Below are positions 1-6,946 of a stretch of 7,982 bases of DNA, piece after piece; the stretch's first letter is position 1; the number at the start of each line of letters is the position of its first letter. The translations under genes and the position numbers were made by a program. The DNA comes from an uncultured Porphyromonadaceae bacterium (GTDB lineage Bacteria > Bacteroidota > Bacteroidia > Bacteroidales > Muribaculaceae), in NCBI GenBank assembly GCA_902489275.1, contig CABTZK010000043.1, positions 1-7,982 of the forward strand, given 5' to 3'. The notes beneath the pieces were generated by a model. It made no database searches, was not told the DNA's origin, and saw only the letters and a list, made by a program, of their open reading frames with translations.

Positions 1-350
1 CTCCAAAACGGACAAGCACAGCAGGCGGTATGGCAACGCGCCAAATTCCGTTTCAGGATGCCAATCAAGCTGCTGGACTCGTCAACCATCACGCTGACCA
101 TGCCGCTCTACGAATGGGCGCACTACACCACAAAGAAAGGCGCAGTGAAGATGCACACGCTGCTTGACTATGACAGCCTTTTGCCTGAATTCTTGAATAT
201 TACAAATGGGGGCTTGCCAACCTTGTCGTATCACTCAGACTGAACACGTTCACAAAAATAGAACTCGACAAGTGGCTGAACGAGCCATTTACTCCTCCGC
301 CAGAGCAAGTGGGGGGGGAGAGAATAAATATGTCGCAAAAAAGAGCCTGA
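1..350 (+). pseudogene. IS4-type transposase remnant with internal deletion and frameshift
   Basis: The reading frame is open from the first base of the window, so the gene began to the left. It reads AKFRFRMPIKLLDSSTITL and then WAHYTTKKGAVKMHTLLDYD up to FLNITNG near 210. This matches the part of Bacteroidetes IS4-type DDE transposases around the first catalytic Asp (codon 76-78, in LLDSS) and the KGAVKMHTLLD block. That frame then runs into unrelated sequence and stops at 243. In a second frame, from about 210 to the TGA at 348-350, the sequence reads SLRLNTFTKIELDKWLNEPF followed by TPPPE, which resembles the C-terminal tail of the same family. The part that should lie between, with the second Asp and the catalytic Glu, is missing. 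The copy is therefore a deleted, frameshifted relic and cannot be active. The family match is from memory of the motifs; the exact IS name is unknown and no terminal inverted repeat was found. Confidence 0.8.
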
Positions 351-354
351 TTGA

Positions 355-378
355 GGGGTTGCGTTCCCTAACAACCTC
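355..378 (+). terminator. weak hairpin after transposase relic
   Basis: GGGGTTG (355-361) can pair with CAACCTC (372-378), giving 7 pairs including one G-T, around a 10-base loop. It is followed by ATTCTCTTTAT, which is only moderately T-rich. It lies just after the stop of the transposase tail, so it may be the old terminator of the insertion sequence. The pairing is seen; the function is a guess. Confidence 0.25.
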
Positions 379-444
379 ATTCTCTTTATGCCAGTAATTT
401 ATTTAGGACAATATTGCTACCTGCGCGCTTTTTCTGTGGAAAAA

Positions 445-476
445 TGTGGTTATGTGAAAAGGAATTGCTATCTTTG
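445..476 (+). promoter_or_regulatory. Bacteroidetes-type promoter of the DUF3127 gene
   Basis: A perfect -7 box, TATCTTTG (469-476), fits the Bacteroidetes consensus TAnnTTTG. TGTG (445-448) matches the -33 consensus TTTG at 3 of 4 bases, with a 20-bp spacer. Transcription would start near 482-484, leaving a leader of about 40 bases before the ATG at 524. The GTG at 476 lies inside the -7 box and so cannot be the translation start if this promoter is used. Confidence 0.65.
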
Positions 477-523
477 TGGTCACAAAAAAACGAGAAGTAA
501 CATTTAAAGATCAAGACAAGAGC

Positions 524-907
524 ATGGAAGCAGTAGGTAAAATCATCGCCAAGCTACCCCCGCAAAGTGGCACCTCAAAGGCTGGAAACCCCTGGAGTAA
601 GCAAGAATACGTGCTTGAAACGCAAGATGCCTATCCCAAGAAGATTTTTTTCAGTTTCTTTGGTGACCGGGCCAACCAATATCCGCTGGAGGTGGGGCAA
701 ACCATCAGACTGAGCTTTGACATTGATAGCCACGAGTACAATGGCCGCTGGTTTACCAATATCAACGCCTGGAAAGCCGAGCCTGTTGACGCCGCCGCCC
801 CCGCCGTGGCTCCCGCTGCGGCTCAGCAGCCCTATGCCGGCGCTCCTGTCCCCCCCGCTCCAGCCCCCGATTTGAGCGCTGAATCGACCGATGACCTGCC
901 TTTCTGA
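524..907 (+). CDS. DUF3127 family protein with SSB-like C-terminal tip
   Basis: The product has 127 residues. Residues 1 to about 88 are the DUF3127 domain: it opens MEAVGKIIAKLPPQSGTSKA, and the block with QEYVLETQDAYPKKIFF, GDRANQY, FDIDSHEYNGRW and the closing AWK is typical. This domain is small, beta-rich and probably an OB-type fold. An Ala/Pro-rich flexible linker follows, then the acidic end STDDLPF. That end matches the tip of bacterial SSB (DDDIPF in E. coli), which binds partners such as RecO, PriA and exonuclease I. The layout of domain, flexible linker and acidic tip is that of SSB, so a role at single-stranded DNA is a reasonable inference, not shown. An in-frame GTG lies 48 bases upstream at 476, but it falls in the promoter -7 box, and family members start at the M(E)..GKII block, so 524 is preferred. 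No clear Shine-Dalgarno sequence is seen, as is usual in Bacteroidetes. The gene appears to stand alone. Confidence 0.88.
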   Translation: MEAVGKIIAKLPPQSGTSKAGNPWSKQEYVLETQDAYPKKIFFSFFGDRANQYPLEVGQTIRLSFDIDSHEYNGRWFTNINAWKAEPVDAAAPAVAPAAAQQPYAGAPVPPAPAPDLSAESTDDLPF

Positions 908-949
908 GGCTGGCATGGCGACCCAAGAAGAGAAGAAGATATAATGTGA

Positions 950-978
950 CCCCACACGGGCAGCAATGCCGCGTGGGG
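950..978 (+). terminator. hairpin terminator between DUF3127 gene and merR
   Basis: CCCCAC (950-955) pairs with GTGGGG (973-978). Inside, after an A/C mismatch, C957 pairs with G971, G958 is bulged, and GGCA (959-962) pairs with TGCC (967-970) around a GCAA loop. TTTCGTGGCTTTT follows on the plus strand. It lies between two convergent genes, 42 bases after the DUF3127 stop and 18 bases beyond the merR stop, so it may serve both. The T-tract is interrupted, so efficiency is uncertain. Confidence 0.7.
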
Positions 979-996
979 TTTCGTGGCTTTTGACCC

Positions 997-1341
997 TTAC
1001 CGCACAGCGGCGAGGGCATCGCTGAGGGAGAGGAGCTGGCGCTTGACGGTCTTGAGGCGCTCGATGACCTCGAAGCGCTTCGACACGCCGTCGCGGTTGC
1101 GGCGAATCATGGCCTGCGCGGCATCGAGTTTCAGCCCTTTTTCCTTGACTAAGAAGTGAATCATCTTGATGGTCTCGATGTCCTTGGGGGTGTACAGGCG
1201 GATGTTCTTGGCATTGCGTGTGGGCTTGATGATAGTGAACTCCTTTTCCCAATAGCGCAAGGTCGAGGCGGGCAGGCCGAGCATCTCGGCCACATCGCCA
1301 ATGCGATAAAATCGTTTGCTCAAATCGTCCATAACTGCCAT
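997..1341 (-). CDS. short MerR-family transcriptional regulator, divergent from alaS
   Basis: The product has 114 residues. The N-terminal part is a MerR winged helix-turn-helix: YRIGDVAEMLGLPASTLRYW (residues 12-31), then EKEF, and a wing with R48-L49-Y50 followed by TPKDIE. Residues 56-83 form the next helices (MIHFLVKEKGLKLDAAQAMI). Residues 88-112 (FEVIERLKTVKRQLLSLSDAL) look like the dimerisation coiled coil. There is no effector domain after the coil and only a minimal tail with no cysteine, so it is not a metal sensor of the classic MerR, CueR or ZntR kind. Short MerR proteins like this are common in Bacteroidetes. The ATG at 1341 is used; an ATG nine bases further in (1332) is equally possible. 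Its place, divergent from alaS with facing promoters and a dyad in the alaS promoter spacer, suggests control of itself and of alaS-valS. That is inference; its ligand is unknown. Confidence 0.9.
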   Translation of the reverse strand: MAVMDDLSKRFYRIGDVAEMLGLPASTLRYWEKEFTIIKPTRNAKNIRLYTPKDIETIKMIHFLVKEKGLKLDAAQAMIRRNRDGVSKRFEVIERLKTVKRQLLSLSDALAAVR

Positions 1342-1364
1342 TTTGAGTTTTCAGAGCCCTTGCA

Positions 1365-1396
1365 TTTGCATAAATTGCGATAATGCACTAACTTTG
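1365..1396 (+). promoter_or_regulatory. alaS-valS promoter, with dyad in the spacer
   Basis: TTTG (1365-1368), a 20-bp spacer, and TAACTTTG (1389-1396) match the Bacteroidetes consensus at every defined base. Transcription would start near 1402, giving a leader of about 80 bases. The spacer region carries the dyad TGCAT (1367-1371), 11 bases, ATGCA (1383-1387), centred at 1377, almost at the middle of the spacer (1378.5). MerR-family regulators are known to bind such dyads between the two promoter boxes, so this is a candidate operator for the neighbouring MerR protein. Confidence 0.75.
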
Positions 1397-1426
1397 CGTG
1401 TTAAAAATTGGTGTAAAGTTACGCAA
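1394..1426. repeat. inverted repeat TTGCGT/ACGCAA between the facing promoters
   Basis: TTGCGT (1394-1399) and ACGCAA (1421-1426) form a perfect 6-bp dyad with a 21-base gap, centred at 1410. Each arm touches one of the two -7 boxes. A further TTGCG lies at 1375-1379... more exactly TTGCGA at 1375-1380, inside the alaS promoter spacer. The repeated TTGCG core could be a second operator motif, but a dyad this short can arise by chance. Confidence 0.3.
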
Positions 1427-1445
1427 TAGTTCCAGGATTACCAAT
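1414..1445 (-). promoter_or_regulatory. candidate merR promoter facing the alaS promoter
   Basis: Read on the minus strand, ATTG (1445-1442), a 20-bp spacer and TAACTTTA (1421-1414) resemble the TTTG/TAnnTTTG promoter, with one mismatch in each box. Transcription would start near 1408 and reach the merR ATG after about 67 bases. This start lies slightly to the right of the predicted alaS start near 1402, so the two leaders would overlap by a few bases and each transcript would cross the other promoter. Confidence 0.45.
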
Positions 1446-1482
1446 AATAAGCGAACAAAAAAAATCAAACTCAATTAGCAAT

Positions 1483-4107
1483 ATGTTGACGGCAAAAGAA
1501 ATACGCAGCGCGTTCAAGCAATTCTTCGAGGAGCGGCAGCACCATGTCGTGCCCAGTGCCCCCATGGTCATCAAAGATGACCCCACGCTCATGTTCACCA
1601 ATGCTGGCATGAATCAATTCAAGGACATCATTTTGGGCAACAAGCAGCCGCAATGGCGGCGCTGCACCGATTCGCAGAAGTGCTTGCGCGTGAGTGGCAA
1701 GCACAACGACTTGGAGGAAGTCGGCCACGACACCTATCACCACACCATGTTTGAGATGCTGGGGAACTGGTCGTTTGGCGACTATTTCAAGCACGAGGCC
1801 ATCGATTGGGCTTGGGAATTTCTTGTCGATGTGCTTAAAATCGACCCCACATGCCTCTATGCCACCGTGTTTGAGGGGGCAAAGGACGAGGGTCTTGAGC
1901 GCGACAACGAGGCGGCCAGCTTCTGGGAGGCCCACTTGCCCAAGAGCCACATCATCAACGGCGACAGGCACGACAACTTCTGGGAGATGGGCGACACAGG
2001 CCCATGCGGCCCAAGCAGCGAGATCCACATCGACTTGCGTGACGAGGAAGAGAAGTCCAAGACGCCTGGCGCCGAGCTGGTCAACAAGGACAACCCGCTG
2101 GTGATTGAGATTTGGAACCTCGTGTTCATGCAGTATGATCGCCACGCCGACGGCAGCCTGCACCCGCTACCGGCCCGCGTGATCGACACGGGCATGGGCT
2201 TTGAGCGCCTGTGCATGGTGCTGCAGGGCAAGCAGTCGAACTACGACACCGACGTGTTTCAGCCCCTCATTGCCAAGATAGGCGAGATTGCCGGCAAGCA
2301 ATATGGCGAGTGCCAAGAGGTGGATGTGGCCATGCGCGTGATTGCCGACCACTTGCGCGCCATCTCGTTCTCTATCGCCGACGGGCAGCTGCCGGGCAAT
2401 GCCAAGGCGGGCTATGTGATTCGCCGCATTTTGCGCCGCGCCGTGCGTTACGGCTACACCTTCCTGGGGCTCAAGCAAGCGTTCATGTACCGCATGGTCG
2501 ACACCCTCATCGAGTCGATGGGCGAGGCCTACCCCGAACTTCCGGCGCAAGCCGACCTCATCAAGCACGTGATGGAGGAAGAGGAGGACGCTTTCTTGCG
2601 CACGCTGGCCACAGGCATGAGAATGATGGAGAACCTCATGGCCGATGCCAAAAAGGCCGGCAAAACCGAAATCGATGGCGTGAAGGCGTTCACCCTCTAT
2701 GACACCTACGGCTTCCCGCTCGACTTGACCGAGCTCATTCTCAAAGAGCACGGCATGACCGTGAACGAGGGCGACTTCCATGCCGAGATGGCCAAGCAGA
2801 AGACGCGCGCGCGCCATGCGGCTCAAGTAGAGGCTACCGACTGGGTGGAGCTGAAGGAAGGCGTCACCGAGTTTGTGGGCTACGACCTCATGGAATGCGA
2901 TACCGAAATCTTGCGTTACCGCAAAGTCAAGCAAAAGAACACCTCCTTTTACCAAATCGTGCTCTCGCGCACCCCGTTCTATGCCGAAATGGGCGGACAG
3001 GTGGGCGACAAGGGCGTGCTTGCCTGCGGCGACGAAACCATAGAAATTATCGACACCAAGCGCGAGAACAACTTGCCGGTGCACATCGCCAAGAGGCTTC
3101 CTGCCGATGTCACCCGGGTTTTCCACGCGGCGATCGACCAGGAAGCCCGCATGGCCATTGCGCGCAACCACTCGGCCACTCACTTGCTCCATGCCGCCCT
3201 GCGCCAGGTGCTGGGCGCGCATGTAGAGCAAAAAGGCTCCTATGTCGATGCCCAGTCGCTGCGCTTTGACTTCTCTCATTTCCAGAAAGTGAAACCCGAG
3301 GAAATCCGTGAAGTGGAGCGCTTGGCCAACGCCACCATCCGCCTGGCACTCCCGCTTGAGGAGTATCGCAACATGCCCATTGGCCAGGCCAAGGAGATGG
3401 GCGCGATGGCGCTCTTTGGCGAGAAATACGGCGACAAGGTGCGTGTGGTGAAATATGGCGACAGCGTTGAGCTGTGCGGCGGCACCCATGTGCCCAACAC
3501 GGGTTGCATCGGCATGGTCAAAATCATGAGCGAGAGCAGCATTGCCGCTGGCATTCGCCGCATCGAGGCGACAACAGGCCAAGGGGTAGAAAATCGCATC
3601 TATCGCATGGAGGATGCCGTCGCTAAGCTTCGGGAACTCCTCAACAACGCCCCCGACCTGACGCAAGCCGTCAGCAAGTCGATTGCTGAGAACGCCGCGT
3701 TGCGCAAGCAAGTGGAAGACTTTGTCCAAGAGCGCATCCAGTCTTTCAAGAAAACGCTGTGTGACCATCCTGTGATGATGGGCGACGTGCGGGTTTTGAA
3801 AATGGGTGGTGAGGCGATGCCCGATGTCGTAAAAGGCGTTGCCTTTGCCCTTAAGGCCGAGGCGCAAGAGAAAACCGTGTTTTTGGCAGCCACGCATGAG
3901 GGCGGGAGACCCATGCTCACGATCATGCTGAGCGACGATCTTGTGAAAGGCGGTCTGAACGCGGGCAAAATCATTCGCGAGGCTGCCAAGTGCATTCAAG
4001 GCGGCGGTGGCGGACAGCCACACTTTGCCCAAGCTGGCGGCCGCAATGCCGATGGCCTGAGCGCTGCCATGGACAAGATGCTTGAACGGATCGAGAGCGG
4101 GCTGTAA
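1483..4107 (+). CDS. alaS: alanyl-tRNA synthetase (AlaRS)
   Basis: This cytoplasmic class II enzyme joins alanine to tRNA-Ala using ATP and hydrolyses tRNA mischarged with Ser or Gly. Its 874 residues match the usual length (E. coli 876) and all domains are present. The aminoacylation core has DPTLMFTNAGMNQFKDI near residues 29-45, HHTMFEMLGNWSFGDYF at 86-102 and the motif 3 stretch DTGMGFERL from 235. The tRNA-recognition region contains RVIADHLRAISF and GYVIRRILRRAVRYG. The editing domain has the zinc-binding residues H563-xxx-H567 and C665-GGT-H669. The C-Ala domain ends with the glycine-rich GGGGGQPHFAQAGG from residue 840. The ATG at 1483 fits the start of the family (LTAKEIRSAF); no Shine-Dalgarno sequence is seen. 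It is the first gene of a probable operon with valS, 61 bases downstream. No key residue is missing. Confidence 0.99.
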   Translation: MLTAKEIRSAFKQFFEERQHHVVPSAPMVIKDDPTLMFTNAGMNQFKDIILGNKQPQWRRCTDSQKCLRVSGKHNDLEEVGHDTYHHTMFEMLGNWSFGDYFKHEAIDWAWEFLVDVLKIDPTCLYATVFEGAKDEGLERDNEAASFWEAHLPKSHIINGDRHDNFWEMGDTGPCGPSSEIHIDLRDEEEKSKTPGAELVNKDNPLVIEIWNLVFMQYDRHADGSLHPLPARVIDTGMGFERLCMVLQGKQSNYDTDVFQPLIAKIGEIAGKQYGECQEVDVAMRVIADHLRAISFSIADGQLPGNAKAGYVIRRILRRAVRYGYTFLGLKQAFMYRMVDTLIESMGEAYPELPAQADLIKHVMEEEEDAFLRTLATGMRMMENLMADAKKAGKTEIDGVKAFTLYDTYGFPLDLTELILKEHGMTVNEGDFHAEMAKQKTRARHAAQVEATDWVELKEGVTEFVGYDLMECDTEILRYRKVKQKNTSFYQIVLSRTPFYAEMGGQVGDKGVLACGDETIEIIDTKRENNLPVHIAKRLPADVTRVFHAAIDQEARMAIARNHSATHLLHAALRQVLGAHVEQKGSYVDAQSLRFDFSHFQKVKPEEIREVERLANATIRLALPLEEYRNMPIGQAKEMGAMALFGEKYGDKVRVVKYGDSVELCGGTHVPNTGCIGMVKIMSESSIAAGIRRIEATTGQGVENRIYRMEDAVAKLRELLNNAPDLTQAVSKSIAENAALRKQVEDFVQERIQSFKKTLCDHPVMMGDVRVLKMGGEAMPDVVKGVAFALKAEAQEKTVFLAATHEGGRPMLTIMLSDDLVKGGLNAGKIIREAAKCIQGGGGGQPHFAQAGGRNADGLSAAMDKMLERIESGL

Positions 4108-4168
4108 CGCCTTGCGCTCAATTGCCTTTTCAGCAACTCAAATTGAAAATATCAAATTCTTGAGGCTT

Positions 4169-6784
4169 ATGAATACGATAGCTACGAAGTACGACCCGCA
4201 TGAGGTCGAAGACAAATGGTATAAATATTGGGAAGACCACGGCTTGTTCAAGTCCACGCCCGACGAGCGCGAGCCCTACACGATTGTGATTCCGCCACCC
4301 AATGTGACGGGCGTGCTGCACATGGGGCACGTGCTCAACGAGACGATACAGGACATCCTCATGCGCCGCGCCCGCATGGAGGGCAAGAACGCCCTGTGGG
4401 TACCCGGGACCGACCACGCCTCGATCGCTACCGAGGCCAAGGTGGTGAACCGCCTTGCCCAGCAAGGCATCAAGAAAACCGACCTCACCCGTGACGAGTT
4501 CCTCAAGCACGCTTGGGACTGGACCGAGGAGCATGGAGGCATCATCTTGCGGCAATTGCGCAAGTTGGGCGCCAGCTGCGACTGGAGCCGCACGGCGTTC
4601 ACCATGGACGAGGCACGCTCAAAAAGCGTGCTCAAAGTCTTTGTTGACCTCTACAAAAAAGGCCTCATCTATCGTGGCGTGCGCATGGTGAACTGGGACC
4701 CCAAAGCCCTCACCGCCCTGAGCGACGAGGAAGTGGTCTACAAAGAGGAGCACAGCAAGCTCTACTACCTGCGCTACAAGATTGTGGGCGAGGAGGGCTA
4801 TGCGGTGGTGGCCACGACGCGCCCCGAGACCATCATGGGCGACACGGCCATGTGCATCAATCCTAACGACCCCAAAAATCAGCACTTGCGCGGCAAGCGC
4901 GTGATCGTGCCGCTTGTGGGCCGCGAGATTCCTGTGATTGAAGATGAGTATGTCGATATCGAGTTTGGCACCGGTTGCTTGAAAGTGACACCTGCCCACG
5001 ACATCAACGACCATCTTCTGGGCGAGAAATATAACTTGCCCAGCATCGACATTTTCAACGACGACGGCACGCTCAACGAGTCGGCCGGCCTCTACGTGGG
5101 CATGGACCGCTTTGCCGTGCGCAAGCAAATCGAGCAAGACCTCAAGACCGCCGGGCTGATGGAGAAAGTGGAGGACTATACCAACAAGGTGGGCTTCAGC
5201 GAGCGTACCAACGTGGCGATTGAGCCCAAGCTCTCCATGCAGTGGTTCCTCAAAATGAGTGACTTGTGCCGGCCAGCGTTGGAGGCTGTGATGAGCGACA
5301 GCATCAAATTCGTGCCCGCAAAGTACAAGAACACCTATCGCCACTGGATGACCGACACCAAGGACTGGTGCATCAGCCGCCAGTTGTGGTGGGGGCATCG
5401 CATCCCTGCCTATTTCCTGCCCAAGGGAGGCTATGTGGTGGCCGAGAGCAAGGAGGAGGCGCTGAGGCTTGCCCGGGAAAAGGATCCCGAGGTCACCATG
5501 GAGAGCCTGCGCCAGGACGAGGACTGCCTCGACACCTGGTTTTCCAGTTGGTTATGGCCCATTTCCTTGTTCGATGGCATCAGCCATCCTGGGAATGAGG
5601 AAATCAAGTACTATTACCCCACCAGCGACCTGGTGACGGGTCCCGACATCATCTTCTTCTGGGTAGCCCGCATGATTATGGCTGGCTATGAGTGGATGGG
5701 CGAGAAACCTTTTAAGAACGTGTACTTCACGGGCATCGTTCGTGACAAGCTGGGCCGCAAGATGTCGAAGTCGCTTGGCAACAGCCCCGACCCGCTGGAA
5801 CTCATCGACCGCTTTGGCGCCGATGGCGTGCGCATGGGCATGATGCTGGCCGCCCCTGCGGGCAACGACATCCTCTACGACGACAGCCTGTGTGAGCAAG
5901 GCCGCAACTTCAACAATAAGATTTGGAACGCCTTCCGCCTGGTCAGGGGCTGGGATGTGGCCGAGGTCGAGCAGCCCGAGTACTGCCGTTTGGCGGTGGA
6001 GTGGTTTGAGAGCCAGCTCAACAGCACGCTTGCCGAGGTGAAAGACCTGTTCTCGAAGTTCCGCCTCAACGAGGCACTCATGGCCATCTACCGCTTGTTC
6101 TGGGAGGAGTTCTCGGCCTGGTATCTTGAAATGATTAAGCCCGCCTATCAAGCGCCTATCGACCCAAAGACCCTCGAGGCGACCCTGTCGTTCTTCGACA
6201 TGCAATTGCGCCTGCTGCACCCCTTCATGCCTTTCATCACCGAGGAGTTGTGGCAGCACATCACCGAGCGCAAGGATGGCGAGAGCATCATGTATGCCCA
6301 GATTCCTGTCGCGGGCGGCATCAACGAGGCTGCGGTCAAGGCCATGAACGAGGCCAAGGACATCATTTCGGGCGTGCGCACCGTCCGCTTGAACAAGAAT
6401 ATCCCCAACAAGAAGCCATTGAGCCTGCAAATCGTGGGGCAGTGGACCAACCCGTACAAGAGCATTGTGCTCAAAATAGGCAACCTTGAGACCATTGACG
6501 AGGTTGAGGCCAAAGACCCGACGGGAGCCGCATTCCTGGTGGGCACTACCGAGTTTGCAGTGCCCTTGGGCGACAGCATCAATGTCGAGGAGGAAATCGA
6601 GAAGATTGAGGCCGACCTCAAGTACACCCGCGGTTTCCTCGCCAGCGTGGAGAAGAAATTAGGCAACGAGAAATTTGTGGCTCACGCACCCGAGGCTGTT
6701 GTGGCTGGCGAACGCAAAAAGCAAGCCGATGCCCTATCCAAAATCGCTACCTTAGAGGCTGCGCTCAAAGCCTTGAAAGGATAG
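4169..6784 (+). CDS. valS: valyl-tRNA synthetase (ValRS)
   Basis: This cytoplasmic class I enzyme charges tRNA-Val and removes Thr added by mistake. Its 871 residues are typical of Bacteroidetes ValRS and shorter than E. coli (951). The HIGH-type signature is H51-MGH-54 after IPPPNVTGVL. The CP1 editing domain has TTRPETIMGDTA from 216 and FGTGCLKVTPAHD (266-278; the second block often reads GAVK elsewhere). CISRQLWWGHRIPAYF marks the return to the Rossmann core, and KMSKS is at 531-535. The anticodon-binding domain follows, with RTVRLNKNIPNKKPL near its end. Residues 806-871 form the C-terminal tRNA-binding coiled coil (VEEEIEKIEADLKYTRGFL). The ATG at 4169 is chosen because NTIATKYDPHEVEDKWY fits the family N-terminus. 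The frame is also open back to an ATG at 4082 inside alaS, but those 29 codons show no family match. There is no promoter consensus in the 61-base gap, so cotranscription with alaS is likely. Confidence 0.99.
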   Translation: MNTIATKYDPHEVEDKWYKYWEDHGLFKSTPDEREPYTIVIPPPNVTGVLHMGHVLNETIQDILMRRARMEGKNALWVPGTDHASIATEAKVVNRLAQQGIKKTDLTRDEFLKHAWDWTEEHGGIILRQLRKLGASCDWSRTAFTMDEARSKSVLKVFVDLYKKGLIYRGVRMVNWDPKALTALSDEEVVYKEEHSKLYYLRYKIVGEEGYAVVATTRPETIMGDTAMCINPNDPKNQHLRGKRVIVPLVGREIPVIEDEYVDIEFGTGCLKVTPAHDINDHLLGEKYNLPSIDIFNDDGTLNESAGLYVGMDRFAVRKQIEQDLKTAGLMEKVEDYTNKVGFSERTNVAIEPKLSMQWFLKMSDLCRPALEAVMSDSIKFVPAKYKNTYRHWMTDTKDWCISRQLWWGHRIPAYFLPKGGYVVAESKEEALRLAREKDPEVTMESLRQDEDCLDTWFSSWLWPISLFDGISHPGNEEIKYYYPTSDLVTGPDIIFFWVARMIMAGYEWMGEKPFKNVYFTGIVRDKLGRKMSKSLGNSPDPLELIDRFGADGVRMGMMLAAPAGNDILYDDSLCEQGRNFNNKIWNAFRLVRGWDVAEVEQPEYCRLAVEWFESQLNSTLAEVKDLFSKFRLNEALMAIYRLFWEEFSAWYLEMIKPAYQAPIDPKTLEATLSFFDMQLRLLHPFMPFITEELWQHITERKDGESIMYAQIPVAGGINEAAVKAMNEAKDIISGVRTVRLNKNIPNKKPLSLQIVGQWTNPYKSIVLKIGNLETIDEVEAKDPTGAAFLVGTTEFAVPLGDSINVEEEIEKIEADLKYTRGFLASVEKKLGNEKFVAHAPEAVVAGERKKQADALSKIATLEAALKALKG

Positions 6785-6796
6785 CGGGAGGATCCG

Positions 6797-6884
6797 AGGG
6801 GGGTGAAGTGCCGCACTGCGTCTCATGCTTTGAGGCTTTCCCTGACGCTTGCCGCTCCCCATGAACCAAAAAAATCACCCCCCT
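6797..6884 (+). repeat. inverted repeat that overlaps the valS terminator arm
   Basis: AGGGGGGTGA (6797-6806), just after the valS stop, is perfectly complementary to TCACCCCCCT (6875-6884). The second arm contains most of the left arm of the terminator at 6871-6912. In the plus-strand RNA the two pairings cannot form together, which is the geometry of an antiterminator. There is no plus-strand gene directly downstream to be controlled, so this may be chance or the trace of a duplicated terminator. Confidence 0.35.
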
Positions 6885-6912
6885 TTTCCCAATGGGGAAG
6901 GTGGGTGATTTT
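6871..6912. terminator. bidirectional terminator between valS and the 3D-domain gene
   Basis: AAAATCACCC (6871-6880) pairs perfectly with GGGTGATTTT (6903-6912). The stem continues inside with CC/GG, TT/AA, one bulged T, T-G and CCC/GGG, closed by an AAT loop. The plus strand continues TTGTTCCTGT; on the minus strand the hairpin runs into a T-rich stretch (TTTTTTTGG), the better U-tract. It lies between convergent genes and very probably ends both transcripts. Confidence 0.88.
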
Positions 6913-6920
6913 GTTCCTGT

Positions 6921-6935
6921 GGCGGCACAGCCGCC
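6921..6935. repeat. small GC hairpin before the terminator
   Basis: GGCGGC (6921-6926) and GCCGCC (6930-6935) form a 6-bp GC-only stem with a 3-base loop, between the stop codon of the 3D-domain gene and the main terminator. Neither strand has a good T-tract after it. It may protect the 3' end of the minus-strand transcript or help termination from valS. Confidence 0.4.
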
Positions 6936-6946
6936 GCTTTCTGTGA

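Noticed and set aside
355..378. Terminal inverted repeat of the insertion sequence
   Set aside because: The paired segments face each other within 24 bases, so they form a hairpin; no matching left end is in the window.
206..397. 63-codon frame on the plus strand with ACQPCRITQTEH
   Set aside because: It is a shadow of the transposase relic: the tail in the neighbouring frame (LRLNTFTKIELDKW) matches the family, this one does not.
476..523. GTG start for the DUF3127 gene
   Set aside because: It lies in the promoter -7 box and the extra residues do not belong to the family domain.
1397..1482. T-box or other riboswitch in the alaS leader
   Set aside because: The leader is only about 80 bases, lacks the T-box consensus and any terminator-like stem, and T-boxes are not typical of Bacteroidetes.
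2167..4032. 621-codon open frame on the minus strand inside alaS
   Set aside because: Long antisense frames are common in GC-rich coding DNA with biased codon use; the product is His-rich and without a recognisable domain, while alaS is certain.
4082..4168. N-terminal extension of valS from an ATG at 4082, overlapping the end of alaS
   Set aside because: The 29 extra codons run through the end of alaS and the gap and have no family match; ValRS proteins begin at the block after 4169.
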